A DNA stretch of 64,000 nucleotides from Marinovum algicola (GTDB lineage Bacteria > Pseudomonadota > Alphaproteobacteria > Rhodobacterales > Rhodobacteraceae), in assembly GCF_900109145.1 (NCBI RefSeq), contig NZ_FNYY01000022.1:21432-85431 (forward strand), read 5' to 3'. Under the pieces are notes generated by a model. The model did no database searches. It was not told the origin of the DNA and worked only from the letters and a program-made list of their open reading frames with translations. The translations under genes were made by a program, and so were the position numbers. This document shows, one piece after another, positions 16,706 to 25,923 of the stretch. Within the stretch, counting starts at the first letter, position 1. Each line of letters begins with the position of its first letter.

Positions 16706-18907
16706 ATGATGCGTGCGCTTTTATGCCTTCTGGCACTGGCCGCTTCGCCGGTGCCCGCTCAGCAAACCTCTGATACCGGGGCCGCTGTCGACCTGACGAC
16801 AAGCCTGCGCCCGCGGGCCAGAAGCTCTGGTGCGCAGGGCGATGCCGAACCCGCCGCCGAGGCCGAGGACGGGCTGCCCGCCGCCGAACCCGAAGCGATC
16901 GCGGCGGGTGAGGATGCCGCCGTGCCCGAGCCGCTGGAAGAGCTGGAAGAAGACCTCGCCGGGCTGCGCCCCAGGGTCAGGCCGAAGGGGCTGGATACAG
17001 AGCCGCTCGGGCTGCGCGTGCCTGCGGCCGATCCGGGCTTCAAGGCCGGGCTCGCCGCGATGCGCGATGGCCGCTGGGACGAGGCCCTTCGCCTTGCCGG
17101 CCCCGAAGGTTCGCCGGCGCGCGATGTCATCATGTGGCACTTTCTGCGCAGCGGCAGCGGCAGCTCGGGCGAGGTGATGGAATTTCTCGCCCGCAGCGGC
17201 GACTGGCCCGGCCTGCCCTATCTGCGCGAGAAATCCGAAGACGCCATGGCCGGGGCCTCGGTCGCGGCGCGCCTCGCCTTTTTCAAGGAGCAGGAGCCCC
17301 AGACCGGCACCGGCGCGCTGGCCCATGCCGAGGCACTGGAGGCCAGCGGCGAAACCGGCGCGGCGCAGGCCGGCATCGTCAAGGCGTGGCTGACCCTGGC
17401 GCTGTCCGACAGCGAACAGGCGCGGTTTCTCGACCGATATGGCAGCCTGCTCAAGCCGCATCACGAGGCGCGTCTCGACCGGGCGCTCTGGGAAGGCTGG
17501 GAGATCAACGCCACGCGGATGCTGCCCCTGGTCTCCGAGGGCTGGCAAAAGCTCGCCACCGCGCGGATGGCGCTGCGCGCGCGCAATGGCAATCCCGATC
17601 CGCTGATCGCCGCCGTGCCGGCGGTGCTGGCCGATGATCCGGGTCTGGCCTATGAGCGGTTTGAATGGCGGATGGCCAAGGGGCTGCGCGACAGTGCCAT
17701 TTCACTGCTGCTCGACCGTTCGACCAGTGCCGAGAGCCTGGGTGAGCCCGAGCACTGGGCGCGCCGACGCCACACGCTGGCGCATCGCGCCATGCGCGAC
17801 GGCGATCCGGTGCTGGCCTATCGCATCGCCGCCTCGCATTACACCGTGACCGGCCGCAATTTCGCCGAGCTGGAATGGCTCTCGGGCTATCTCGCCCTGC
17901 GGTTCCAGAAGGACCCGAGCCGGGCGCTGGCGCATTTCACCCGTTTCAAGGGTGACGTCTTTACGCCGATCTCGCTCGGCCGCGCCGGGTATTGGCTGGG
18001 GCGTGCCTATGAGGCACTGGGAAACGAGGATGCCGCCAAGGGCGCCTATGCGCTGGGCGCGGCCTATCAGACCAGCTTCTACGGGCTGCTGGCGGCCGAG
18101 CGCGGCGGCCTGCCGTTCAACAGCAATCTCGGCGGTTTCCGCCCGGTCGAGGACTGGCGCGAGGCCGCATTCACCAAATCCCGGGTGCATGAGGCGGCGC
18201 TGTTGCTTCTGGCGGCGGGCGAGGGCTGGCTGGCCAAGCGGTTCTGGACCCATCTGGCCGAGAGCCAGGACGAGGAAAACCTGCACCTGATGGGCAAGAT
18301 GCTCGAGGATCTGGGCCAGCCGCATATCGCCGTGCTGCTGGGCAAACGCGCGGCGCAGGCCGGGCACGAGATCGCGGCGCCCTATTATGCGGTGCATCCG
18401 GTGGCAAAACGCGATCATCCGGTGCCGACAGAGATGGTGCTGGCCATCGCCCGCCGCGAGAGTGAGTTCGACCATTCGGTGGTCAGCCACGCCGGCGCGC
18501 GCGGGCTGATGCAGGTGATGCCGGCGACGGCGCAACTCGTGGCGCGGCGGGTCGGGCTGGATTACAGCCAGTCCCGGCTGACCGGCGATTGGCTGTACAA
18601 CTCCCGTCTCGGCGCGGATTACCTGCGCGGGCTGGCTGAGGAGTTCGACGGCAATGTCATCATGATGTCGGCCGGCTACAATGCCGGGCCGGGGCGGCCG
18701 CGGAGCTGGAAGAACGCCTATGGCGATCCGATCCGGGGCGATATCGACATCGTCGACTGGATCGAGATGATCCCCTTCAACGAGACCCGCAACTACGTCA
18801 TGCGGGTATCAGAGAGCCTGCCGGTCTATCGCGCGCGGCTGGGCAAGGATCCGCATCCGGTGCCCTTCTCGGAGGAGCTGGTGGGATCGACCCTGCTGCC
18901 CGAATGA
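16706..18907 (+). CDS. Soluble lytic murein transglycosylase (Slt-type)
   Basis: About 733 residues, exported by the signal peptide MMRALLCLLALAASPVPAQ. A long acidic, alanine-rich linker leads to an alpha-helical superhelix (about residues 130-560) and a C-terminal SLT domain. The catalytic glutamate is in IARRESEFDHSVVS, followed by HAGARGLMQVMPATAQ and SAGYNAGPGRPRSWKN, all family motifs. Two adjacent ATGs (16706, 16709) are possible starts; the upstream in-frame ATG at 16643 would bury the signal peptide. It cleaves peptidoglycan glycan strands to 1,6-anhydro products in the periplasm. Confidence 0.92.
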   Translation: MMRALLCLLALAASPVPAQQTSDTGAAVDLTTSLRPRARSSGAQGDAEPAAEAEDGLPAAEPEAIAAGEDAAVPEPLEELEEDLAGLRPRVRPKGLDTEPLGLRVPAADPGFKAGLAAMRDGRWDEALRLAGPEGSPARDVIMWHFLRSGSGSSGEVMEFLARSGDWPGLPYLREKSEDAMAGASVAARLAFFKEQEPQTGTGALAHAEALEASGETGAAQAGIVKAWLTLALSDSEQARFLDRYGSLLKPHHEARLDRALWEGWEINATRMLPLVSEGWQKLATARMALRARNGNPDPLIAAVPAVLADDPGLAYERFEWRMAKGLRDSAISLLLDRSTSAESLGEPEHWARRRHTLAHRAMRDGDPVLAYRIAASHYTVTGRNFAELEWLSGYLALRFQKDPSRALAHFTRFKGDVFTPISLGRAGYWLGRAYEALGNEDAAKGAYALGAAYQTSFYGLLAAERGGLPFNSNLGGFRPVEDWREAAFTKSRVHEAALLLLAAGEGWLAKRFWTHLAESQDEENLHLMGKMLEDLGQPHIAVLLGKRAAQAGHEIAAPYYAVHPVAKRDHPVPTEMVLAIARRESEFDHSVVSHAGARGLMQVMPATAQLVARRVGLDYSQSRLTGDWLYNSRLGADYLRGLAEEFDGNVIMMSAGYNAGPGRPRSWKNAYGDPIRGDIDIVDWIEMIPFNETRNYVMRVSESLPVYRARLGKDPHPVPFSEELVGSTLLPE

Positions 18908-19000
18908 GCCTTCGGCGGCAAGTTGCGGCCCGAGTTGCGCGGGCCGGGCCAATCCTGCACCAAACGCCGTAAGGCGGGTTTTCAACCTACCGCCCGCGCT

Positions 19001-19894
19001 TCATACCGGCGCCACCCGCCGGGCCACCCGCATCCTCTGCCGTTCGCGCCACAGGGTGAAGAGCCCGGCGCCCACGATCAGCACCGCGCCCACCACCACC
19101 GAGGCCCGCAGGCTTTCGCCAAAGATCAGCAGGCCGATCGCCACGGCAAAGGGCATTTGCAGATAGGCAAAGGGCTGCACCGCGCTGGCTTCGGCAACCT
19201 CGTAGCATTTGATCATCGTGTAATGCCCGGTCACCCCGGTCACGCAGAGCGCTGCCATCCAGATCCAGTCGGGCCCGGTCATCGGCACCCAGAACCAGAT
19301 GCCGATTGCCGTCATCACCACGCAGCCCACCGTACCGGTCCAGAAAAACGACGTGGCGGCGGTGTCGCGGCGTGCGGCATACCGGTTGAGCAGCGAATAG
19401 AGCGCGAACATCGAAGCCGCCGCCAGCGGGATCAGCGCATAGATCGAGAATACCCCTGCGCCGGGATTGATGATGATCATCACCCCGACAAAGCCCACTG
19501 CGATCGCCAACCAGCGCCGCCAACCGACCTGTTCGCCCAGCACCGGGCCCGAGAGCGCGGCGACCAGCAGCGGATAGCTGACAAAGACCGCATGGCTCTC
19601 GACCAGCCCGAGATAGGTGAAAGCGGCGACCATGACACAGATCTCCAGCGCCAGCAGCACGCTGCGGAAGATCTGCACCAGCGGCTGATCGGTGCGCGCC
19701 ACATCGCGCAGCCCGCCGGCCTTGCGCGCCGACAGGGCGATCACGAAGGCGGCAAAGAACCAATAGCGGATCATCACCACCATGAAGACATTGTATTCCG
19801 AGGCGAGATGCCGGCTCAGCCCGTCCTGCACCGCAAAGACAAAGGTGGTGGCCACCATCAGCCAGATGCCGCGCACCGTATCGTTCTGGGTCAT
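19001..19894 (-). CDS. EamA/DMT superfamily transporter
   Basis: This 297-residue protein has about ten hydrophobic segments arranged as two EamA repeats, for example GIWLMVATTFVFAVQDGLSR at the start and SVVVGAVLIVGAGLFTLW near the end. Members of the family export metabolites or amino acids; the substrate cannot be read from sequence. The ATG at 19892-19894 overlaps the mnmD stop by 4 bases, so it is translationally coupled to mnmD. A longer open frame extends upstream only as an antisense shadow within mnmD. Confidence 0.85.
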   Translation of the reverse strand: MTQNDTVRGIWLMVATTFVFAVQDGLSRHLASEYNVFMVVMIRYWFFAAFVIALSARKAGGLRDVARTDQPLVQIFRSVLLALEICVMVAAFTYLGLVESHAVFVSYPLLVAALSGPVLGEQVGWRRWLAIAVGFVGVMIIINPGAGVFSIYALIPLAAASMFALYSLLNRYAARRDTAATSFFWTGTVGCVVMTAIGIWFWVPMTGPDWIWMAALCVTGVTGHYTMIKCYEVAEASAVQPFAYLQMPFAVAIGLLIFGESLRASVVVGAVLIVGAGLFTLWRERQRMRVARRVAPV

Positions 19895-20559
19895 AGGGTG
19901 GCCCTTGTCATGTGACGTTTGCGGCCGAAGCCGGGGATGCGGGTGACGGCAAAGCCGCCCGCGGCGAGCGCGCGGCGCACATGGCCCGCCGCGGTATAGG
20001 TGGCCGCCGTGCCGCCAGGGGCGGTGTGGCGCGCGACCTGCATCATCAGGGCCTCGCCCCAGAGTTCGGGGTTTTTGGCCGGCGAAAACCCGTCGAGAAA
20101 CCAGGCATCCGCCTTGCCGGACCAGTGCGGCAGGGTCTCGCGGGCATCGCCCTGGACCAGGGTGAAGGTCAGGTCGGGCGTCTCGAAGTGGCGCGCGCCG
20201 GCCTGCCACTGCGGTGCCAGCTCCGCCGCGATCGCGGCCAGTTCGGGAAAACCGGCCTGCGCGGCAATCATGTCGTCGGCCTGCATCGGGAAGGCCTCGA
20301 AACTGGTGAAATGCAGCCGGCCGGGCGGGCCGGCGGCGCGAAAGGCCGAAAGCGCGCAGAGCAGGTTCAGCCCGGTGCCGAAGCCCAGTTCGGCGATGTG
20401 AAAGCCATCGGCAAAACGCGCCGGCAGGTCGTTACCGGCCAGAAAGACATGCCGCGTCTCGGCCAGGCCATTGTCGAGCGAGTAATAGGGATCGTCGAAT
20501 CGGGTCGAGACAGGCACGCGCCCGTCGCGCCATTCCAGCTCTGCGCTCTGGTCTGTCAT
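19891..20559 (-). CDS. mnmD: tRNA 5-methylaminomethyl-2-thiouridine methyltransferase
   Basis: A 222-residue stand-alone equivalent of the N-terminal half of E. coli MnmC, which methylates the wobble uridine in the last step of mnm5s2U34 synthesis. The start YYSLDNGLAETRHVFLAGND, the SAM loop ELGFGTGLNLL, and the end TYTAAGHVRR with IPGFGRKRHM match that domain. The ATG at 20557-20559 (MTDQSAELEW) gives family length. Its start lies back to back with an FAD oxidoreductase resembling the other MnmC half. Confidence 0.85.
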   Translation of the reverse strand: MTDQSAELEWRDGRVPVSTRFDDPYYSLDNGLAETRHVFLAGNDLPARFADGFHIAELGFGTGLNLLCALSAFRAAGPPGRLHFTSFEAFPMQADDMIAAQAGFPELAAIAAELAPQWQAGARHFETPDLTFTLVQGDARETLPHWSGKADAWFLDGFSPAKNPELWGEALMMQVARHTAPGGTAATYTAAGHVRRALAAGGFAVTRIPGFGRKRHMTRATL

Positions 20560-20615
20560 TTTCGGCTGCCTTAAGGGTTTCCCCCGAGGCCTAAAGCCTG
20601 ACGGAGGGGTATGCA

Positions 20616-21647
20616 ATGGACGACGTGACAGTGCGGGGGGCGGGCGTGTTCGGCCTGTCAGTGGCCTGGGCCTGCGCCCGGCGCGGCGCCAAGGTGCGGG
20701 TGATCGATCCCTTCGGCCCGGCGGCGGGCGCCTCCGGCGGCATCGTCGGCGCGCTGGCGCCGCATGTGCCGGAAAACTGGAACGCCAAGAAGGCCTTCCA
20801 GTTCGAGAGCCTGCTGATGGCCGAGGGTTTCTGGGCCGAGGTGGCGGAGGCCGGCGGGCGCGAGCCCGGCTATCTGCGCTCGGGCCGGTTGCAGCCCCTG
20901 GCCGATGACCGCGCGGTCGACCTGGCCCGGCAGCGGGCCGGGACGGCGGCCGAACTCTGGCAAGGCAAGGCGGTGTGGCGCGTGGTCGATGCGGCGGGCT
21001 ATGGCGATTGGGCCCCGGCCTCGCCGACGGGATTGCTGGTCGAGGACAGCCTCAGCGCCCGGGTGCATCCGCGCCGGGCCTGTGCCGCGCTGGTGGCGGC
21101 GCTGGCGGCGCGCGGGGTCACCGTGACCCCGGAGGGGGAAGACCGGGGGGCCGTGGTCTGGGCCACCGGGATGCAGGATCTCGCGGCGATGAGCCGGGCG
21201 GCGGGGCGCAGCCTCGGCAACGGGGTCAAGGGGCAGGCGGCGCTGTTGCGATTCGCGGCGCAGGACCGCCCGCAGCTTTTTGCCGATGCGCTGCATATCG
21301 TGCCGCATGGCGACGGCACGGTGGCCGTGGGCTCGACCTCGGAGCGCGAATACGACGATGGCGCGGCAGTGGACGATCAGCTCGAGGCGGTGATCGCGCG
21401 GGCGGTGGCGGCCTTTCCGGTGCTGGCCGGGGCGCCGGTGGTGGCGCGCTGGGCCGGGGTGCGGCCGCGGGCGCGCAGCCGGGCGCCGCTGCTCGGGGGG
21501 CATCCCCTTCGACCGGGGACCTTCATCGCCAACGGCGGGTTCAAGATCGGCTTCGGCATGGCGCCGCTGGTGGGCGAGGTGATGGCGGATCTGGTGCTCG
21601 AGGGTCGCGACCGGGTGCCGGAGGGGTTTCGCCCGGAACCGTTTTAG
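20616..21647 (+). CDS. FAD-dependent oxidoreductase, MnmC oxidase-like
   Basis: This 343-residue flavoprotein of the DadA/GlyOx family opens with the dinucleotide-binding VRGAGVFGLSVAWACARRG and an ASGGIVGALAPH segment. It ends with a second FAD contact (NGGFKIGFGMAP). In E. coli the C-terminal half of MnmC is such an oxidase, removing the carboxymethyl group of cmnm5U34. Position next to mnmD supports that role here, but sequence alone would also fit a generic amine oxidase. The two genes are divergent with 56 bases between starts. Confidence 0.7.
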   Translation: MDDVTVRGAGVFGLSVAWACARRGAKVRVIDPFGPAAGASGGIVGALAPHVPENWNAKKAFQFESLLMAEGFWAEVAEAGGREPGYLRSGRLQPLADDRAVDLARQRAGTAAELWQGKAVWRVVDAAGYGDWAPASPTGLLVEDSLSARVHPRRACAALVAALAARGVTVTPEGEDRGAVVWATGMQDLAAMSRAAGRSLGNGVKGQAALLRFAAQDRPQLFADALHIVPHGDGTVAVGSTSEREYDDGAAVDDQLEAVIARAVAAFPVLAGAPVVARWAGVRPRARSRAPLLGGHPLRPGTFIANGGFKIGFGMAPLVGEVMADLVLEGRDRVPEGFRPEPF

Positions 21648-21673
21648 GGCGGGGGCGACGAACCGGCGGAGAG

Positions 21674-21694
21674 GTCCCGGATCGGGTCCGGGAC
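21674..21694. repeat. CCGGAT-type palindrome between convergent genes
   Basis: A perfect 8-bp inverted repeat (GTCCCGGA/TCCGGGAC) with a 5-base loop lies between the convergent FAD oxidase and TRIC-channel genes. It resembles the palindromes found in frame inside dnaE and nrdJ and an imperfect copy at about 41011-41030. It could work as a terminator hairpin. Confidence 0.6.
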
Positions 21695-21703
21695 GGTGGG
21701 GCG

Positions 21704-22327
21704 CTATTTCTCGCGCGGCGGGCGGCTTTTGTAGACCGGCAGCATCCAGCCCCAGCGCAGGCTGCCGGCGCGCAACGCCCAGGTCACGCCGGCGCAGCCC
21801 AGAAGCGCGACGTCGCGGCCGAGACCCAGCTCCAGCAGCCCCAGCGCGGCGCCGGCACCGGCCAGCGCGGCGGTGGCGTAAAGCTCGCCCTGGCGCAGGA
21901 TCACCGGCACCTCGTTGGCCACCACGTCGCGCATCAGCCCGCCGAAACAGCCCGTCGCCACCCCCATGATCAACACGATCACCGGTGGCTGATCCAGCGC
22001 CAGCGCCACCCCGGTGCCGGCGGCCACCGCCACCGCCAGCGCGAAGCTGTCGAGCCAGAGCAGCCAGCGCAGCCGGCTTTCCATCCGGTGTGCGGTGAAG
22101 AACACCAGCAGGGCCGCGCCGCAGGCGGTCGGGACGATGCCGGGATCGGCGATCCAGAACACCGGGTTGCGATCGAGCAGCAGATCGCGCAGCGTACCGC
22201 CGCCCACCGCCGTCAGGCTGGCGAGAAAGGCGAAACCGATGATATCGAGCTGCGCCCGCGAGGCCGCCAGCGCCCCGGTCAGGGCAAAGACAAGGACCGA
22301 TGCATAGTCGAGAACACTCAGGATCAT
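21704..22327 (-). CDS. TRIC/UPF0126-family membrane channel protein
   Basis: This 207-residue protein has seven hydrophobic segments in two repeats, each with the family glycine/arginine-aspartate motif: GGGTLRDLLLDRNP in the first and GGLMRDVVANEVP in the second. These are hallmarks of bacterial trimeric intracellular cation channel homologues. The ATG at 22325-22327 has AAGGAC upstream at good spacing. It is convergent with the FAD oxidase and divergent from the GST gene. The physiological ion is not known. Confidence 0.85.
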   Translation of the reverse strand: MILSVLDYASVLVFALTGALAASRAQLDIIGFAFLASLTAVGGGTLRDLLLDRNPVFWIADPGIVPTACGAALLVFFTAHRMESRLRWLLWLDSFALAVAVAAGTGVALALDQPPVIVLIMGVATGCFGGLMRDVVANEVPVILRQGELYATAALAGAGAALGLLELGLGRDVALLGCAGVTWALRAGSLRWGWMLPVYKSRPPREK

Positions 22328-22492
22328 GGCGCGTCCTTGCGGCGTGAAGGCTGCGGCGGCCATAGCGGATTCGGCGCGCAAGGGGAACCGGCCGGGGCCG
22401 CGGGCTGTTGCCGATCCGGGCGGGGGTGGTTGAACTGGCGCCGGTTTCACGGCAAAGAAGCTGGGCACTTCCCCCTTAGGACATTGCCCTTC

Positions 22493-23158
22493 ATGGCCAA
22501 GCTTTATCACGTTCCCCTCTCGCCGTTCTGCCGCAAGGTGCGACTCAGCCTTGCCGAGAAGAAGATCGAATGCGAGCTGGTCGAGGAACGCTACTGGGAG
22601 CAGGAGCCGGATTTCCTGCGCCGCAATCCGGCCGCCAAGGTGCCGGTGCTGCGCATCGACGGCAAGACCATGGCCGAGAGCGCGGCGATCTGCGAATGGC
22701 TGGAGGAGAAGTACCCCGAGCCGAGCCTGATGCCGAAATCCGCCGATGCGCGTTATGAGGTGCGCCGGCTGGTGGCCTGGTTCGACGACAAGTTCCACCA
22801 TGAGGTGACCTCGAAGCTGCTCTACGAGCGGGTCAACAAGAAGGTGCAGGGCCAGGGGTTTCCCGACAGCAAGAACGTCAAGGCCGGGGCCAAAGCGATC
22901 AAGTATCACCTGGATTACATGACCTGGCTGCTCGACCACCGGCGCTGGCTGGCCGGCGATGTGATGACGCTGGCGGATTTCGCCGCCGCGGCGCATCTGT
23001 CGTCGCTCGACTATATCTCCGACGTCGACTGGAACCGGTCGGCGGTGGTCAAGGACTGGTATGCCAAGATCAAGTCGCGGCCGGCGTTTCGCCGCATCCT
23101 GGCCGATCAGGTGCCCGGATTTCCGCCGCCGCGGCATTACAATGACCTCGATTTCTGA
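22493..23158 (+). CDS. Glutathione S-transferase family protein
   Basis: This 221-residue protein has an N-terminal thioredoxin-fold domain with the glutathione-site cysteine in VPLSPFCRKVRLSL, then PAAKVPVLRIDG and the ESAAICEWLEEKYP segment. An all-helical C-terminal domain follows (WLAGDVMTLADFAAAAHLS). The substrate is unknown. The ATG at 22493 gives the standard N-terminus; the same frame happens to be open far upstream across the previous genes, which is an artefact of high GC. queG follows 69 bases downstream, after a dispersed repeat. Confidence 0.85.
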   Translation: MAKLYHVPLSPFCRKVRLSLAEKKIECELVEERYWEQEPDFLRRNPAAKVPVLRIDGKTMAESAAICEWLEEKYPEPSLMPKSADARYEVRRLVAWFDDKFHHEVTSKLLYERVNKKVQGQGFPDSKNVKAGAKAIKYHLDYMTWLLDHRRWLAGDVMTLADFAAAAHLSSLDYISDVDWNRSAVVKDWYAKIKSRPAFRRILADQVPGFPPPRHYNDLDF

Positions 23159-23178
23159 GATCGGGCCTCGGCGGTTTC

Positions 23179-23226
23179 GGGGGCTCTGCCCCCGGACCCC
23201 CGCGGGTATTTCTGAACAGAAGAAGC
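23179..23226. repeat. Dispersed GGGGGC-hairpin repeat, copy B
   Basis: GGGGGCTCTGCCCCC forms a 6-bp hairpin, followed by GGACCCCCGCGGGTATTT and the AGAAGAAG tail. It lies between the GST gene and queG, and the purine-rich tail falls where the ribosome-binding site of queG should be. Confidence 0.75.
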
Positions 23227-23227
23227 C

Positions 23228-24271
23228 ATGGATGCGCTGAAGGACAGACTGCTGCGCGAGGCGCGGGACCAGGGGTTTTCCGCGGCGCGAATCTGTCGGC
23301 CGGAGGCGGTGCCGGAGGTGGCCGAGCGGCTGGCCGGGTTTCTCGCGGCGGGCTATCAGGGGCAGATGTCCTGGCTGGCCGAGCGCAGCCATTGGCGCGG
23401 CGATCCGGCGGCGCTCTGGCCCGAGGCGCGCTCGGTGATCATGCTGGCGGAGAATTACGGGCCGGCGCATGATCCGCTGGCGGTGCTTGAGCAGAGCGAC
23501 CGGGCGGCGATCTCGGTCTATGCGCAGCATCGCGATTACCATGACGTGGTGAAGAAGCGGCTGAAGCGGCTTGCGCGCTGGCTGATCGCCGAGGCCGACA
23601 CCGATCCGCCGGCCGAGGTGAAGGTCTTTGTCGATACCGCGCCGGTGCCGGAAAAGGCGCTGGGGCAGGCGGCGGGGCTGGGCTGGCAGGGCAAGCACAC
23701 CAACCTGGTGAGCCGGCAGCTTGGGTCCTGGTTCTTTCTCGGAGCGGTATTCACCACGCTGGAGCTGCCTGTGGACCCGGGCGAGGTGGATCATTGCGGC
23801 TCGTGCCGGAAGTGTCTCGATATCTGTCCGACCGCAGCCTTTCCGGCGCCCTATCAGCTCGATGCGCGGCGCTGCATTTCCTACCTGACGATCGAGCACA
23901 AGGGGCCGGTGGACGCGGCTTTGCGGCCGCTGCTGGGCAACCGGATCTATGGCTGCGACGATTGTCTTGCGGTCTGCCCCTGGAACAAGTTCGCCGAACG
24001 GGCGGCCGAGGTGAAATACCATGCCCGCGACGACCTGATGGCGCCGGATCTGGCGGAGCTGGCCGGGTTGGAGGATGCGGCGTTCCGGGCGCGGTTCTCG
24101 GGCTCGCCGATCAAGCGGATCGGGCGCGGGCGTTTCGTGCGCAACGTGCTTTACGCCATCGGCAATTCCGGCGAGGCGCGGCTCTTGCCGGCGGCGCAGG
24201 CGCTGTGCGAGGACGCCGATCCGCAGATCGCGGATGCCGCACGCTGGGCGGTGGAGCGGTTGCAGAGATAA
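23228..24271 (+). CDS. queG: Epoxyqueuosine reductase
   Basis: This 347-residue cobalamin-dependent iron-sulfur enzyme converts epoxyqueuosine to queuosine in tRNA. The catalytic aspartate is expected in [20 protein letters not shown]. Two 4Fe-4S motifs are complete: [16 protein letters not shown] and [19 protein letters not shown]-like helical tail ([16 protein letters not shown]) ends the protein. The only visible purine-rich sequence before the ATG comes from the dispersed repeat. Other queuosine genes are not in the window. Confidence 0.95.
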   Translation: MDALKDRLLREARDQGFSAARICRPEAVPEVAERLAGFLAAGYQGQMSWLAERSHWRGDPAALWPEARSVIMLAENYGPAHDPLAVLEQSDRAAISVYAQHRDYHDVVKKRLKRLARWLIAEADTDPPAEVKVFVDTAPVPEKALGQAAGLGWQGKHTNLVSRQLGSWFFLGAVFTTLELPVDPGEVDHCGSCRKCLDICPTAAFPAPYQLDARRCISYLTIEHKGPVDAALRPLLGNRIYGCDDCLAVCPWNKFAERAAEVKYHARDDLMAPDLAELAGLEDAAFRARFSGSPIKRIGRGRFVRNVLYAIGNSGEARLLPAAQALCEDADPQIADAARWAVERLQR

Positions 24272-24359
24272 GCCGACAGGCCGCCGGCCGACGCCCGCCG
24301 GGCCGGGAAAGCGGGGACCGGGTGGCGAGGCAACCGGGCCTGTCAGTCGGGGGACGGGG

Positions 24360-24950
24360 TCAGCCCCGGCCGTAGGGGTCTTTTGCCGAGCGGTCCTCGC
24401 TCAGAGACTGCTGGCGCCGCGCGACCAGCGCTTCGATCGCGTCGGCCAGGTGCACTTCGGCGATGTGGTGATCGCCCTGCGCCACCCGCCGCCGATGCGC
24501 CTCGATCATCACGTCGGCATGGGAACAGCCCATCGGCGGTTCGAACCGGTAACAGGCCAGCTCGATCAGCAATCCGAGGGGATCCTTGAAGTAGATCGAA
24601 TCCATGAACCCCCGGTCCTTGACGCCGGAATGGCCGATCCCCCGCGCATCGAGCCGGTCGATGGTCTGCGAAAAGGTCGCCTTGGAGACGTTGAACGCCA
24701 GGTGGTGCACGCAGCCGGGATCGGTGGGCGTGCGCCGGTGAACCGGCGTGCGGGCCTCGTTGGTAAAGATGGTGATCAACCGCCCGTCGCCGGGATCAAA
24801 ATAAAGGTGGCCCTCGTCGGGATTGTCGAGGTTGGGCTGATCGAAGATGAAGGGCATGCCCAGCACGCCCTCCCAGAAATCGAGGCTGGTCTGCCGGTCG
24901 GCCCCGGTCAGCGTGATGTGATGCACGCCCTGAACCTGAAGTTTGCGCAT
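24360..24950 (-). CDS. VOC-family (glyoxalase/ring-cleavage dioxygenase-like) protein
   Basis: A 196-residue protein with the vicinal oxygen chelate fold. Likely metal ligands are in GVHHITLTGAD (first histidine pair), CVHHLAFNVS, and a glutamate in PLGLLIELACYRF. It may be a glyoxalase or an extradiol-dioxygenase relative of the MhqO type. The ATG at 24948-24950 follows AAGGAGG. It lies 74 bases downstream of a GST gene on the same strand, which would suit a thiol-dependent detoxification pair, but this is inference. Confidence 0.75.
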   Translation of the reverse strand: MRKLQVQGVHHITLTGADRQTSLDFWEGVLGMPFIFDQPNLDNPDEGHLYFDPGDGRLITIFTNEARTPVHRRTPTDPGCVHHLAFNVSKATFSQTIDRLDARGIGHSGVKDRGFMDSIYFKDPLGLLIELACYRFEPPMGCSHADVMIEAHRRRVAQGDHHIAEVHLADAIEALVARRQQSLSEDRSAKDPYGRG

Positions 24951-25024
24951 GTGTCGGTCCTCCTTGTCGCAAGGATAGCCGCACGGCGGAAAAAGGCGAG
25001 AGGAAGCGGCGGCGCGGGCCGTTG

Positions 25025-25831
25025 TCAGGCCGCCACCAGCCCCAGTTCGGCGTCGCTGGCATGGGTCAGGTACTTGTCGCGCGGCGGCCAGGGCCGGTCC
25101 GGCCAAGCCGGCTCGAAAGCAAAGCTCGAGACGTTGCGATCCTCGGGCAGGGCGCCGTTGCCGGCGCCGAGGGCGTAGTCGTAATAGAGTTTCACGATCT
25201 CCTCGCGGCTCACCTGCTGCGCCGCCGGATGGGCCAGACAGGCTTCGCGCCAGGCGCGCACGCGGGCATATTCGGCGGTGGCCGGCACGTCGAAGCCCTC
25301 GTAATACTCGAGGAACCAGAAGCGCATGAACATCGGGGTGAAGACCGTTTCGGCCAGTCCGAAATCCTCGAACAGCCAGGGCCCCTCGCCTTTGCCCTCA
25401 TGGCGCAGGAAATCGTCGATCTCGCGGTAGAGGCCCCGCATCTTTTCGGCGTGCGTGTCGCGCCGGTCGGGATCCTGGTTCATCACGAAGCTGTAGCCGG
25501 CCATGGTGAAGGCGCCTTCCTTGGCGATCAGCATGCTTTCCGTCGCATGTTCCAGCGGATCGGCGCGGCGCAGCGGCGTGTCGCCCACCGTCTCGTCAAG
25601 GTAGCGCAGGATCACCAGGCTTTCCTTGAGGATCTCTCCGCCCGGCATCTCGAGCACCGGCAGCGCGGTGGTGCCACGGGTCTTTTCCAGCAGTTCCGGG
25701 TCGCGCGGTCTGGTGATGTCGACGACCTGGAAGGAAACGGCGTCGCGCACGCCTTTCAGCGCCAGCATGATCTCGAGCCGTTGCGAGAACGGACAGACCG
25801 GGATGTGATAGACGATGGGGGTCCGGGGCAT
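25025..25831 (-). CDS. Glutathione S-transferase family protein
   Basis: This 268-residue protein has a thioredoxin-fold N-terminus with IPVCPFSQRLEIMLALKG and ALPVLEMPGGEILKESLVIL, then a helical domain with PWLFEDFGLAETVFTPMFMR. It is longer than most GSTs because of a C-terminal tail of about 40 residues (SSFAFEPAWPDRPWPPRDKY). The ATG at 25829-25831 follows GAGG; a TTG two codons upstream is possible. It likely forms a unit with the VOC gene downstream. Confidence 0.8.
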   Translation of the reverse strand: MPRTPIVYHIPVCPFSQRLEIMLALKGVRDAVSFQVVDITRPRDPELLEKTRGTTALPVLEMPGGEILKESLVILRYLDETVGDTPLRRADPLEHATESMLIAKEGAFTMAGYSFVMNQDPDRRDTHAEKMRGLYREIDDFLRHEGKGEGPWLFEDFGLAETVFTPMFMRFWFLEYYEGFDVPATAEYARVRAWREACLAHPAAQQVSREEIVKLYYDYALGAGNGALPEDRNVSSFAFEPAWPDRPWPPRDKYLTHASDAELGLVAA

Positions 25832-25877
25832 GGTCAACCTCTTGTCAGGGCGCCTCTCGGCAGGCGCGACAAACAGA

Positions 25878-25903
25878 GAACCCCCGCCCGGGGGCGAGGG
25901 TTC
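25878..25903 (-). terminator. Terminator after the BMP transporter gene
   Basis: An inverted repeat GAACCC/GGGTTC encloses a nested GCCC/GGGC stem just 20 bases past the stop of the BMP binding-protein gene. The leftward strand continues into a modest T-rich stretch. It likely ends the xdh/ABC operon. Confidence 0.55.
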
Positions 25904-25923
25904 CCGTCGCCTGTCGGCAGCGG

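Noticed and set aside
20975..23158. A 727-codon frame running through the FAD oxidase, TRIC gene and GST
   Set aside because: Only the last 221 codons match a family (GST); the rest is out of frame with real genes, so the GST start at 22493 was taken.
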